Positions 45,901 through 57,480 are shown, numbered from the stretch's first letter. The stretch: 64,000 nucleotides of DNA from Heterobasidion occidentale (GCA_039111635.1 JBCAQO010000007.1:186001-250000), one strand, 5' to 3'. Notes: generated by a model not told the origin, from the letters alone. Numbers and translations: made by a program.

Positions 45901-46545
45901 TCAAGCCGATGGCCATTGCTCACATATTCCCTCGTGTCCGGGAGAGAAGCGATGAAGAAACGTTTGCTTCTTGAGATTTGCCACTGCGCTCCGCTGAGGG
46001 CAGATCGTTTTGTGGCTGGAGGCCACCGTTACCATAGGCGTGCTGCCCGTTCATCTTTGGTCTTGGTTCGAATCGATCATGTATATTCTTGCTTTGTGGG
46101 TCTTTGTGGCAGTGTCGTTGGGGCCTGGGCATCCCGCGATGGCGAGTGATCCATGCTTGGGCGCGAGGAAACCTGCGCGCTATCGCAACTGCGGGTTTGT
46201 GAGCCGCTATCAGTCACATCCTGAACCACGTCCCGTGATCGCATTTTCTAGGCTTTGGTGACCTTGCCATCCTTGCCGTACTTTACATCAATTTCCGCGG
46301 TCGAGGAGATACTCAGCGATAGCGCTTCTCAGCATCTCTCCTTATTACGCGTGGCCCTCCTCGACGGTGAAGAGTATGCTAGAATTGTGAAAAAGGGCCG
46401 AGTTGGCTAGTGAATGCGGGAGCATCGAATCATATTGTTTACTCATGTTTGAATCGAGCCCATCATCACTGTAATGACTCACTGTGTATCCATGATCTGC
46501 GTGAAGGTTGATAGATGTGCAACTTGAACACGTCAGTCACGCGCG
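42991..46545. other. Block X, right copy: degenerate sequence
   Basis: Mirror of 19,700-23,404; conserved pieces read best on the minus strand. It includes a 64-codon open frame (44,271-44,077, MDRCEHLPESGITVLCDRDR...) whose left-arm equivalent is interrupted, ARLFTEYRAIIHDGVVHHPC (about 45,400-45,330), and the shared TGA in the remnant near 45,628. The plus-strand open frames at 43,158-43,650 look incidental. No intact gene is supported. Confidence 0.5.
45162..45900 (-). pseudogene. Unidentified multi-exon gene remnant in block X (right)
   Basis: Counterpart of 20,868-21,554. It keeps the intron-like GTGCGTAAC...GCATAG boundary region and the MQAARLFTEYRAIIHDGVVHHPC..NETGT stretch, and has the same TGA before IVKAGGYFIPHMQRHRG as the left arm. 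Confidence 0.4.
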
Positions 46546-46551
46546 CACGTG
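46546..46551. promoter_or_regulatory. CACGTG E-box of small HNH R2
   Basis: Within GTCACGCGCGCACGTGG, 111 bp upstream of the ATG. Confidence 0.6.
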
Positions 46552-46661
46552 GTCCTATACGAGTACGTGACACACTGACACTGCGACTGAGATGTTCAAC
46601 CTCGCCATCAAGTTTCAGTGTAGTTCACTGTACTCATCTCTTCTTCTCAAATTTCTCTCCA

Positions 46662-48060
46662 ATGGCTGCCAGCCTGTCCAAGAACATTGAATCTAATTCT
46701 TCTTCCTGCAACTCTCCAAGTATGCCTCTATCCCCGTTCATGCGCGAAGTGCTCAATCTTTCTAGGCAAGAAACGGCGTCGAGCCAGATCAAGCAACCCT
46801 GCTCCAGCTGAGCCTAAAGACACAGAAACATGCCTCGTAACAGGAGACTCGGCGACTGAGTCTCCGGTTCATTTCTGCCATGTCTTTCCTGAGTTGCACT
46901 GGAGTAACCATCCTCTGGTTAGTCGCCTTCACAAGATACGTGTCCTGCGTCTAAGCTGATTTCGGCTGATCCATCAAGTTATCGCGTCTTGAATGGGCGT
47001 GGGGAATGAAATATGATACCATTCAGATGGATACAGACTCCAACACAATACCGCGTGAGTACTCTCCTTCATTGACATCTCCACTTTTCCTAATACCCCT
47101 CAGTCCGTCATGATTGGCGGAAATTGTTTGAGTCTGACCGGTGGGCTCTAATGCCCTCGATGGATGTGATCGACAAACTGTGGGATCGTTGGATCAAATT
47201 TCCCCTTAGTGAGGGCAATATTCCATCGATCGAGGATGTGCGTTCTCGACTTCTGCTGCGCTATGTAGAGCTTGATTTTTCCTCAGATGTACGACGGTGC
47301 AGAGACTTTTGAGTACCGTCTTGTGCCGCTTTTCCCCGATATTCCTCCCATTTCTCGTCGCAACAAAGCTGGAAATGTTCCAGAGGGCAAGTGCGATGAA
47401 GACACAGGCGCCGTTATCCATTCATATCCATTCGACACTTTGCCGCCAATTTTCTCAAGAGTAAAGCCTCACTTGGCTGCTTATGATGCTGGCAGAAAGC
47501 TCGGACTGAGACTTTCCAAGTGGTCCACAATCACCTCGCTTATGGCCCGTATGTATGGAGTCTCCCGCGATAAGGCCGACTTTGCCCATACAGTGGTGTC
47601 ACAAACGTATTGCACATGGCATCGCCCTGCTCACCCCGCGACCTTTGTGACATCACCTCGAAGGAATGATTCGAGGTCGCGCTCTGGCCTGATTATATCC
47701 GGCCAACCAAGTTCTGCCTCCCAGCGTGCTAGCCGTCCGCCGAAGCGATTCAGGACAACTGGTGACGTCGACGCTGTGTGCCCGCAGCCGAATGTTGTCC
47801 GATATGCCACCTGCCTCTCGCATGTCTCCCCATGTGGATCGGACGTTTTGATTGTAGGGGATTCTGGATGGGATACCGAGGTGGACGCGGAATTTGAGAG
47901 AAAACAGCTCCGCCGCGTAATCAAAACCTCGAAACGGTGGGTCAGAGACTGTGAACGGGAGGCTCAGTCATCGGGCGGGTGGATATCTTGTGTCACCGAC
48001 GATGAACAGGTGAAGAGCTATCGTCAAGAGCCGGCTCGAAGAATGATTTTGACAATGTAA
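46662..48060 (+). CDS. Small HNH_2-like protein R2
   Basis: Five exons; exon 1 46662-46719 (MAASLSKNIESNSSS), exon 5 47287-48060. Exon 2 CLVTGDSATESPVHFCHVFPELHW; exon 3 LEWAWGMKYDTIQMDTDSNTIP; exon 4 RHDWRKLFESDRWALMPSMDV; exon 5 MYDGAETFEYRLVPLFPDIPPISR and SYPFDTLPPIFSRVKPHLAAYDAG; C-terminus PARRMILTM. The intron 4 boundaries are GTGCGTTCT and TTCCTCAG (49 nt). The last HNH His is Arg. About 400 codons, uninterrupted. Mosaic: exons 1-2 and the C-terminal part match left-arm L2; intron 3 to early exon 5 matches S2. It stands about 440 bp before the large HNH ATG. Confidence 0.87.
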
Positions 48061-48411
48061 CGTATCCCCGGCGCACACAACTTTATGAATGTATACTCGC
48101 TGAACTGCAATATGTTATCGTTGCGATCGACTTATACCATCTATGTGTCAGTCAACTGGGTGTATAATCACAATTATCACGAGGTAATAATTCACTATGC
48201 TCGCCGCGCCTCTGCTTCCTCTCCGTGTAACTCGATCGCCATAGATGTGGACCCATGTGTTGTGGCATACAGGTAAGAATTGCTTTGTTGAGATCTGGCG
48301 CTACTTGGCTGATGTGCCGATCCCTTTGAATAAGCCCTTGTCCACGATGTGGCTTTCAACTCGGCACACATGCCTCATAGGTCTGTGGCAAGGTGGCAAA
48401 CATTGCAACAG

Positions 48412-48417
48412 TATAAA
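48412..48417 (+). promoter_or_regulatory. TATA box of large HNH (right)
   Basis: TATAAA within GTATAAAGTG, about 90 bp upstream of ATG 48504. It argues against using upstream in-frame codons as the start. Confidence 0.65.
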
Positions 48418-48503
48418 GTGTGATACCTTTCCCTCTGCCTCCCAATCAACTTGCTCAGCAACCCTTCCCTTCGCCTCCTCCCAGCTTAACTATTTTCCAA
48501 ATC

Positions 48504-51500
48504 ATGTCCACGACCCCTCCCATTCAGTCATCTACTCCTACTTCTGCTCTTGCGCACATTGGTGTGGCTTCTGATCCGAGCTTGGCCAACACCGCATTGA
48601 ACGAAGACCTTGTAACGACGAGGGCTGATGGTGCCGACCGTGAACAAGACAATGGCAAATTGAGCCCTCTTACTCCCCTTGGTGAAGAGGAAGGAGAGAA
48701 TCCCTTGTCGATCACGACGAAAGCAGCTCCGCTGAACAATTCGCAAGAGGAATACGCGGTCGGGTCGGGCGAAGAAGTGGAGGGGAGCGACGATGACCCT
48801 TCATACAGCCCTGGCGGCAGAGCCACGGACGGGGATCGCTCTGGATTACTGCATTTCGGCTATAGGCGTCCCCTTGGTGTATCTACGAGCGCTGTCAGTA
48901 AGAGCAACGTGAACAGATTAGATCCGAACGGTGGACAGTGTCTGCTCACCCGTGACCTGGCGACGGAGACAGGAGTTGAAAACGCTCATCTTCTCCCCCA
49001 AGCCTGGAACAACAAGCCTCAACTGGTGAGTGAGCTCCTATTGCCGGATATGAATCGCGACTGATTGCTTTGTAGCTCACGAAGTGCGAGTGGGCTCTAG
49101 GCCAAAAGTACAAAAGTCTCCACGTTGACGAGCCTAGAAACATTGTTAAAAGTGAGCAGATGAGTCTTCGTTTGCCCTGCGATTCCTTTTTCTGATTTAT
49201 CTTACTCGGTTGTTAGTCCGTAGGGATTGGCATTGGAATTACGACCAGAATATGTTCCTCTTGATGCCTGCATTGAAGACTATCGATGCCTTTGAAGCCC
49301 GCAGAGAGGCTCTGGAATTATCACCATCCGATGACCCCCCGGACATCATGTCGGTAAGCCCTGATTCATTATTCTCAATGTGTTATTGTTGATCTTGTAC
49401 TCTAGTTGTATGGCGAGGAGGACATCTTTGAATACCGCCTTGTTCCACTTACGGAAGGAATCACAAATATCTTTCGCTTCAACCGGGATGACGACCCCGT
49501 TTCACCCACCACTCGTAGTTCCTCGGCTTCTGACCCCTCACGCCACCACACTCCCGACACTAACCATACTGTATCCAAAGTCGAGGCTAGCCCCATACCG
49601 CCTATCACTTCCGATGGCGATCATTCTGCATCCGATTCCCACTCCTTACCGCCCGTGACTCCCTCAGTTATTGGTCATAGTGTGTCTCATTCCGACTCCT
49701 TACCGCCCGCCACTTCTGAGGTCGAATATCCTGCATCCGGTTCCAAAGTCGCTACATCAGATGTCGGTCTTTCTGAGCCCCAACCCCGGTCATCTGCTCA
49801 AAGCGACAGCTTGATTTCTGGTGGGGGCTTTCCAACATCGAACACCGATCAGCCACCCGTAGATGCCGGCACTGAAGCCGACGTAAGCCGTCCTACAAGT
49901 GAGACAGGAATCCCTGTCACACAAGACAATACATCGAAGATGAATCGTCCCGCAGCCAAATCAGATTGGTCATGTCACTGTTACCCGTTCGACACATTGC
50001 CGGTTCTCCGCTCCCATGCCCTACCGCATTTCGTTCTCTTAAATGCAGGGCGAAATTGACACAGGAGAAACCAGCAGAGGAGAGATTGGAAGGGGTAGAG
50101 GTAGAGCCTGTGCAATCCATAGCACCCACGGTTGCTCGCATCTTCAAGGTTGACGAACTTCGAGCGATGCAGGTGCTGGCCACAGTGCAGAGAGTCTATG
50201 ATTCATGGATTAACGCAGTCGTTCCATCGAGGTTCTACCCAAATCCACAGGTACCACCATCGGAAGACGATATCACTGAATCTGAAGGGGAGAAGGAAAA
50301 GGCCGAAACCGGTACTACCATGCCCAAGACACTTGGAGCAGGTGCCGCGGACATGCCCAATCATCCAGTCCAGAAGCCGGAGCACGATGCTGGTCAGGTG
50401 GAGTCCGTGAAGAGTATGCGCACTTCCACGCGCCAACAGACGAAAGAAGCCCAAACTAGCCATACCATTGCGGATACTCTCAATACTCCAGAAATCCCAG
50501 CTCATTCACCGATCGCAAACGCGGAAGGATCAGGCGAGCCTAGCGAGCCTTCTCGCGAGTCCACAGCCACGTCCTCCCCTACCCTGGAATCGAGTCAGGC
50601 TGCTGCATCTATTGAGCCCGCTGAACCCGCTGAGACTATACCCACCGAGGCTGTTGATATTGCTGCTTCGGCTCCGGTCGAGCCCATGGAGGTCTCCTTG
50701 TACAGCCAATTGGCGGAAGCAAGGAAGTCAGTCGCAGCCGGGAAGGCTCCAATCGGCACATTGAGCCAGGCAAGTCTTGGTGTAACGACGAAGATTCCAA
50801 TGGCCATCCCGACCAATGCATGGAATAGGGCCAACGTAGCAGGATTATCTCGATCGGAAGTCGGTGAATCTGGGCAACGGACAGCTCGTAGCGGCATACT
50901 TATAGAGAACAAGACGTCCGCGCAGGAAAACTCGGTTTCGAAAACAGTAAGGTACCGTTCTCCTCCGACTAGATCCAAGAACAAGGACTCTGGTCGTCCC
51001 TCAGGATCTCTTGGACGTGACTCGGTACCAGCCAAATCTCGTGCTCTTGGCGCCAGTTCAATGGCTTCACACAACAACACTTTGACAACAGTGAATCGCT
51101 CTCAGGCTGTAAGTGAATCGCTCGGCAAGGGCACTGAACATGCTTCAGGATATCCGAGCAAAGGTAAAGTACCTCCTCGGGCCATTGTTCCTCACGCGGG
51201 CGCAAGTGCAACGCTCAACATACCTGTACGCGTTGAAGGAGACTCCCAGCACCAGACCATCACCCGACCTTTGCCGGCCTCTTCACTAGGACTTTCTTCT
51301 GCCAACAAAGACACAGAGACGATGGGCTACCCCTCGAACCACAGACATGGCAAGAGCGGAGGCGAAGGAGCCTTGGAGGATCCGCCGGAGCAGAAACGGA
51401 GGCGAGTCGCGCGGCCATCAGAAGGCGAAGCGGGCCTGTCAAGTTCCCGTATTCCACTGCCGGCGAGGAACAAGAAGTTCATAGACCGGATGAAGCCTAA

Positions 51501-51768
51501 GATGACGCCTTCGATGTCGAATCGGAGGGTCTCCTTCGCTCAAGACCAGGGAGGGGATCCCCCCGTAGCATCTGGCTCACAAGGTATGACTGAGAGGATG
51601 CCTGCAAACGTGACACGCACGCAAGACAAGGACGAAACCACGGGCGACCCGAGAGACTCAGGGTCGAAGCACACAGACGACAATGAGCAAGATGGTAAGG
51701 CTCGTAAGTCATCTAAATCCGGGAAGAAGAGGAGGTACTCTAGGCGGTCGACGGGCGAGACAATCTAA
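48504..51768 (+). pseudogene. Large HNH_2 protein, right arm, one frameshift in exon 4
   Basis: Four exons from ATG 48504 (MSTTPPIQSSTPT). Exon 1 CLLTRDLATETGVENAHLLPQAW; exon 2 LGQKYKSLHVDEPRNIVK; exon 3 RRDWHWNYDQNMFLLMP; exon 4 LYGEEDIFEYRLVPL. HNH residues intact. In the PHFVLLNAG segment the frame breaks: GCAGGGCGAAATTGA reads AGRN* (stop 50,057-50,059), where other copies read AGEKL; one base is missing after GGG. The next frame is open to 51768 and carries the full tail: NLS-like QKRRRVARPSE, RRVSFAQDQ and KSGKKRRYSRRS. Either a truncated ~475-residue protein or a sequence error. The tail is closer to the spacer copy than to the mirrored left-arm copy. Confidence 0.78.
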
Positions 51769-51785
51769 ACAGATCGGTTCATCGT

Positions 51786-52364
51786 GTGAGTATCGGCGCA
51801 AAAGGATCGGTTTTAGTCTCTTTGATGTTGGCATGTAGTTTTTTATTATCGTTGATTTGGTCAGACAGTATGGTTCGTCGCTGTACTAGAATGTCGAGAG
51901 CCACTTATGTTGATTATGTCCTCTATGCACTGAATGATAATTATGGACTTGCTATGAATTGTGAGAAGCAGAAAATTACTGTGGCCAGTCAATGCTTGTT
52001 TATTGTCCTCAAGAGCGATGCAAAATTCCTTGGATTTTCCCATCCATCCTTTGCCTCCAACAAAGATAACGCAACCATGAATACATCTCGATCTTTGATT
52101 CAGATTTCTGAAATAACTCAGGCTTGTGCGTACTATCGACAAGGCCAAAAGCTCGCTTGGACAATTCAGCCAGACTATATGCTAACGAAGATTGGAACCA
52201 AGCCGGAAGCCCTGGGCACGGTCTACTGCTCTATTTCATTTGTGTGGAACGACGAGATGAATACCACGCACAAGCCATCACTGATAAATAGAGCGCAAAG
52301 ATCGAAGGGAGCAGCACGCCGTGCAGGGCCTCGGCAATGCCGGGGGAATGAGCCGAATTTGTAG
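51786..52364 (+). other. Conserved open segment downstream of large HNH (right)
   Basis: The longest of the three homologous segments, 192 codons open from just past the large-HNH stop, with a hydrophobic start (LVSLMLACSFLLSLIW) and MSRATYVDYVLYALNDNYGL. It may be a 3' UTR that happens to be open, or a small membrane/secreted protein gene. Equivalents at 14,198 and 27,323. Confidence 0.3.
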
Positions 52365-52399
52365 TCAAATATGTCTCGAATGATACAGTAGGGGAAGGG

Positions 52400-52900
52400 G
52401 CGCACCGGTTCAGAAGCAGGACCTGTTCACACACTAAAGGACGACGGTGCCGGGGGATACGCCAATTTTCGGGGTTGCGCATCGCCCCAAAAATGAAGCG
52501 CGAATGACCAGGACAGTGGCACCTCTGGGCTACATTTGGCCCTGAGATATCGATGCCGTCAGATGCGAGATCCATCGGTCCCCAATTAGACGAGACGGGA
52601 CAGGCTATCGTGAGGATGAGGTTCGGACGTGGATACCACGCACCAGACGACCCATTGTCGTTCTCATAAGCCGCATTCTGCCCATTGTGCGTCGGAGGCG
52701 GCGAGGGGCACGAGGCTTTGCGAATGAGGGCAAAACTTAAGTTTGCTTCGGCTCTGAGTTGGAAAACGGGAAGAGAAGATGAAGCACAATTCGAAGGCTG
52801 CTCCCGCCACTCACCTAATTCAGACGCCCAGTCCCGAAGCGAGAATGGAGCCCCAAGTCAGGTCTTGAAAGCAGGCGCGACAGGCAGACGCGTTTGCCAT
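52400..52900 (-). ncRNA. Divergent transcription unit opposite ZnF2 (right)
   Basis: The minus strand keeps ATGGCAAACGCGTCTGC (about 52,896), the GTGAGTGGCGGG donor and the ACTCAG acceptor, but exon 1 has TGA where other copies have CGA (GGCGTCTGAATTAG). Beyond lies the MRNPENW segment within a 114-codon open stretch (52,575-52,231). The short protein cannot be made from this copy. Confidence 0.35.
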
Positions 52901-52910
52901 TCCCTTGAAC

Positions 52911-52925
52911 GGCTCGCTTATAAGC
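52911..52925. promoter_or_regulatory. Palindromic TATA element of ZnF2 (right)
   Basis: GGCTCGCTTATAAGC, containing the perfect GCTTATAAGC palindrome, about 75 bp upstream of ATG 52994. Confidence 0.65.
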
Positions 52926-52993
52926 TAAAGGAGAGATTTGGAACAGAGGCACTGCTCCCACCCGGTCCACTCACCCTCAACATACTTGCCCCA

Positions 52994-54014
52994 ATGTCAT
53001 ACCCAAACCACCAGTCGTACGACCCTCAAAACTGGGAGAGGACTCTCCTCGCAGCACAACGGCAAATCAAACTGGGATTTCCCGACGTCAGCGCGTTTCA
53101 TGCCGACGCTCAATCCTTCGCCATGGATGACACGATGCAACACACTGTGGCGCATCAACATGAGCCGATTGTCCGCTTCCACTCTGTTGACATATCGTTA
53201 CCGTAATACTCACCTGCGTCATCCAGCACTACTCCGCGCCGGAGTGGGCACCAGTCCACCCTCCGCCCGGCCACGGCATGGCGAGGACGTGGTACGTCGC
53301 CAACAGCGGCCTCGACTCTCCCCAGTCAATGCTGCCTGCTGGAGGGAGCTACTATCAGGCAGTGTCAATGGCAAATGACCCCATATGGGGTGAGCCATTC
53401 CCTTCATTCACATATTCTTTGTTCAAAACCCCCCGTCAGCTCAAGAAGGGCCGGCGAGCACATGCTACTCGTCAGGCAATATGACACAGCCTCGGTACGG
53501 AGCTGTACAAACGCTGGGGCAGCCTGCAGCCAGACCAGACATGCCAAGGGGGACTACCGGCGGCAGGACGACAGCGAGGTATGCACCCTATGAGCAGCGA
53601 CTGTGGCGGACAGAAGGCGCTGTCGCGGGTGTAGCGGGTGACGACGAAGGCTTCGAGGACAATGTCCTCAACCAACTAAACTTCACATCAAGAACGTCCG
53701 CCCGCAGGGATGCTCCTGCGAGTGGACTTATTCCGGAGTCTGTAAAGGCAGCAGGCCGAGGGCGAACCCGCCGAAAGGCCATCTCGCGGGCACCCAGGGT
53801 GGACAAGCGGCAGACTCCATACCTGAGCTCGTGCTGGAGCTGCCACCATTGTGAGAGCGGCTTTGGGCGAGTCTACGAATTGCGGCGGCACTGGAGGACT
53901 GCGAGCGTGCACGTCCGGGCGTCATTGACATGCGACGAGTGCGAGAACGACGAGACGTTCAGCCGGCCGGACGCGCTGCTCGCGCACAAGCGGACGTTTC
54001 ATGGGTGGCCCTGA
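52994..54014 (+). CDS. C2H2 zinc-finger protein ZnF2 (right arm)
   Basis: Three exons from ATG 52994 (MSYPNHQSYDPQNWERTLL). Exon 1 ends at QHEPI before GTCCGCTT. Exon 2 begins HYSAPEWAPVHPPPGHGMAR; exon 3 begins AQEGPAST and ends AHKRTFHGWP. Two C-terminal fingers, CHHC-x12-H-x6-H and CDEC-x13-H-x4-H, complete; basic TRRKAISRAPRVDKR before them. The left-arm twin (12,331) has lost its start codon and frame. Exon 1 and the 5' flank match that twin, but exon 2 and intron 2 match ZnF3 of the spacer, a mosaic that suggests conversion. Confidence 0.85.
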
Positions 54015-55170
54015 TGGATGATGTCTGCGCGTATTCGATGGACGGGGGGTGGATCGAGTCATATGGAGGTGGGAAAAGAGATGAGTGGTGTCGTTTGTGT
54101 AGCCATCACATTGCTATCTGTCTCACTCACCCGCCTTCGTCGATCTTCTCCCTTTCGCAACCCCTCTTTCTCACTATAGAATCCTCTCCAAGCAAAGCGA
54201 ACGTCGACGTCTACCCCCAAATCGATCCGAAGTCGATGCTCCTACGAGCGTCCGCGACGTGGGAGGGAATGAGATCCTGGCGAAGCTACCTACCTGCACT
54301 CCAGCCTTCACAACAGAATTTAAATACACCTTTCTTCTCTGTTCACCTCTCTCTTTGTGCGCGCTCGAAGTCAGTGAGGAAAAGGAGAGATTTTTGCCAT
54401 CGTGGTGTGTGATGAGAAGAGTCAGCCGTTGCCGGGCCGGACCTTTGCCCGGTCTGCACCAGTCTGCATCCTCCGTTGCGTTCCATCTTCCTCCCTCAGG
54501 CTTGATGTAATAAGCCTTTCAGACTCGTTTGTTGATGAAACATGTCTCTACTCGGTGCCTTCTTGGTCTAGAAATTTGACGATGATCTTCTGTTTCGTGA
54601 GTTGCTGCTTTTGTGGATACCAGCTAACACGTCTGCGCTCCCGAGGACCCGAGTGGGCAACCCGCTGTTCTCTATTGCGAACTTGGCTCTCCCTACTGCT
54701 CTCGACGGCCATCGCTATGCGTCAAGTCTACAGAACTCCTCCCAGAGAGGGTGACATCAGACATGCCCTACTCTTCTTGTTACTCTCTTTGAACTTCATA
54801 CATCTCTATGCTCGCTGCTTTCTTTGGATCATGTCCCTCTTGCACGTAGAACATCCCGTTTTCACTCTGTGGTCGGTAATATCTGTGTCATCTTTGCTAT
54901 GCGATCTCTATTTGTTTGTCGCACACTGTTCTATCCTAAAAAAGTGATAGCTTATTTAATCAGTGTCCTCTCTTCTCTGGCCGCTTCGTCACAAACCTAT
55001 CTTGGAACAGTGAGTATGATCATATATCAACATGGGCTAGAAGTTCGACGACCATAACTTCACCATGAGGCTGAACGCATGTGATGCGTTCAGGTGCACT
55101 GGTTCAACTTTGCTACGCTTGAGCGCTTGAGTTTCAGTGTCCTGATCTCTCTTTCTTAGAATTTCTTCTA
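54015..55170. other. ZnF2-to-HNH spacer (right)
   Basis: Mirror of 11,154-12,330. On the plus strand it has a pyrimidine-rich CTATAG acceptor near 54,178, then AT-rich hydrophobic-coding-like stretches (54,402-54,947 is open for 181 codons). Frames differ from those in the left copy, so a functional gene is unlikely. The seven-copy element lies at 54,398-54,440. Confidence 0.4.
54398..54440 (+). other. Conserved TGTGTGATGAGAAG element, copy 6 of 7
   Basis: CGTGGTGTGTGATGAGAAG then GTCAGCCGTTGCCGGGCCGG, about 390 bp downstream of the ZnF2 stop, in the ZnF direction. Confidence 0.6.
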
Positions 55171-56564
55171 ATGACTCCTATACTCTTAGATAACGTCGGG
55201 ATTCTTTCTTGTGGCTCTCCAAGTACGTCGATCGCTTTTGAGCTGTCAGCGCAAGGTACTCATTCTTCTTAGACACCAAACGGCGTGAAGCCCAAGTGAA
55301 AAACGCCCTTCCACCGGAGGCTCAAGACGTAGCGAAATGCCTCGTGACAGGAGACTCGGCGACTGAGTTTCCGGTCTATCTCTGCCATGTCTTCCATGAA
55401 CATTACTGGAGCAATCGCCCTATGGTCAGTCGACTTGGCGAGATGTCTCTTGCATCTAAGCTAATCTCGCCAATTCATCAAGCTATCGCGTCTCGAATGG
55501 GCGTGGGGGATGAAATATGATACTATTCAAATGGATGTAGACACGAACATGACATTGCGTGCGTACTTCGCTCCAGTGACATTCTTGCTTTTCATGACAC
55601 AATTCAGTTCGTCATGATTGGCGTGATTTATTTGAATCTGATCGCTGGGCTCTGATGCCCTCGATGGATATGATAGAAAAGCTGTGGGACCGCTGGGATA
55701 AATTTCCCTTACATGAGGGCAATGTTCCGTCAATCGAGAATGTGCGTTCATCGATTCTGCGTCGCTGTATACAGCCTGACTTTATCTCAGATGTACGACG
55801 GTGCGGAGATTGTTGAGTACCGTTTAGTGCCACTATTCCCCGATCTTCCACCCGTTTCCCGTTGCAACAAAGCTGAACATGTTTCGGAGGGGAAGAGGGA
55901 TGATACTGCAGGCGCCTCCGTCTATTCGCATCCATTCGACACTCTACCACCAATTTTCTCAAGAGCCAAGCCTCACTTTGTGGCATGCGATGCTGGCAGA
56001 AAGCTTGACGTGATTTCCTACAAATGTTGCACCGCCACTTCTGCTATGGCTCGTATCTTTGGAGTCCCCCAGAAAAAGGCCAACCTTGCGAAGTTGGTTG
56101 TGCTTCAAACATTTCGCACATGGAATGACCACGTTCACCCTGCGACGTTTGTGACTTCACCTCGAACAAATGATTCGAGGTCGCGCTCTGATCTTATTAG
56201 GCCCGGCCAACCGAACCCTGCATCACAGCGTGCTAGCCGTCCGAAGAAGCGATCCAGGATGACTGGCGAAGTGATGGACGCGGTGTGCCCGCAGTCTGAT
56301 GTTGTTTGATATGCCACCTCCCTTTCGCGTGTCTCTCCATGTGGATCGGCCGTTTTGATTGTGGGGGATTCTGGGTGGGATACCGAGGTGGATGCAGAAT
56401 TTGAGAAGATGATCCGCCGCGTGATCAAAGCCTCGAAACGATGGGTCAGGGACTGTGAACGGGAGGCTCAATCGTCGGGCGGGTGGGCCCCTCGTGTCAT
56501 CGACGATGAGCAGGTGAGGGATTATCGTCGAGAGCCATCTCGGCAGATGCTTTCAACGATATGA
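55171..56564 (+). pseudogene. Small HNH_2-like gene R1 with a nonsense codon
   Basis: Five exons from ATG 55171 (MTPILLDNVGILSC). CLVTGDSATEFPVYLCHVFHEHYW; RHDWRDLFESDRWALMP; MYDGAEIVEYRLVPLFPDLPPVSR; SHPFDTLPPIFSRAKPHFVACDAG. The last HNH His is Arg. In exon 5, CGA of the family (VVRYAT) is TGA here (56,307-56,309). The frame beyond stays open to PSRQMLSTI at 56564, so the lesion is recent. The predicted product lacks the last ~85 residues. The upstream E-box reads CATGTG rather than CACGTG. Confidence 0.8.
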
Positions 56565-56709
56565 TGTGCGCATGACCATGGCTGTCATTCTGCTGCATTG
56601 ATATCATGTTGTTATCTCTACACGACATGTCCTGGTGGATGAAGACTCGCAAAGCGGCAAATCCGCGTCCGTCTTTGCTCAAAGCTCGTATAAGCCACCG
56701 ATCCTGCTC

Positions 56710-57110
56710 ACTTGTTCGATAATCGATTTATCTTTCTACTGCGCATCATCTCTCTAAACATGAAAATGGCTTTTTACTCAGGCAGGGCGAAACAAGACAA
56801 AACGACCGGTACCTATCCCGAGGAGAATAAGAGCTTTCATTTGGGAGGAGGCGAGACCGATACCACAGTCGAGCCAGAATTCGAACAGCGTGTAGCCGAG
56901 TACGTCTTTGATCACAGGGGGAAACCAGGGGCAACCGCACTGCTACCGCCTCAGAAGCACAGCCTGTTCACACACTAAATGGCTACGGCGCCGGGAAAAA
57001 CGCCAATCTTCGGGGTCGCGCATCGTTGCAACAATGAAGTGCAGATGACCAGGAGTACTTATGTCCTCTCCGGCGTTGCCTTCGGGCCTTGAGAGGCCTA
57101 GGTCGCCAGA
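56710..57110. other. ZnF1 upstream flank (right)
   Basis: Mirror of 9,206-9,700. It contains the inverted equivalent of the GATTGGCG conserved stretch near 57,000. Open frames here are in the opposite sense to the conserved pieces and look incidental. Confidence 0.35.
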
Positions 57111-57140
57111 TGCGCCTTCCATCAGTCATCTGTCAGAGAG

Positions 57141-57475
57141 CTAAGACGAGGCGGGACAAGCTGTTGCGAAGTCGAGCTTCGGATGTGGATGCGATAACAG
57201 AAGAACGCCCCCGACGCGCCATTGTCCCTCTCGTGGGGCAAATCCTGTCCAGTGTACGTCAGGAGGCGGCGACACGAGGCGGTACCAGTAACGAACGGCG
57301 AATCTTGAGATTGATTCGGATCTGAGTTGAAGAAAAAAGAATGAAGGGAAGCACGCTGCGAAGACCCACGGGTCCCGCCACTCACCTGATTCGGACAACC
57401 AATGGCGAAGCAAGAAGGGAGCCCTAAGGCAGGTCTGGGAAGAAGGCGCGACAAGCAGACGTGTTTTCCTTTCCC
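57141..57475 (-). ncRNA. Divergent spliced-looking transcript opposite ZnF1 (right)
   Basis: Keeps the donor GTGAGTGGCGGG (about 57,384), acceptor CAACTCAG (about 57,322) and the second-exon frame (RSESISRFAVRYW...). The starting ATGGCAAACACG of the left copy reads AAGGAAAACACG, so the start codon is lost, and exon 1 has an extra ~28 bp. The splice signals persist although coding does not. Confidence 0.38.
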
Positions 57476-57480
57476 TTGCC

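Noticed and set aside
48420..48503. Upstream in-frame extension of the large HNH protein
   Set aside because: It would need a non-ATG start immediately beside the TATA box; the ATG at 48,504 is conserved in all three copies.
56712..56978. 88-codon open frame ending QKHSLFTH
   Set aside because: It is antisense to the conserved divergent ZnF1 flank, and its left-arm counterpart is not open.
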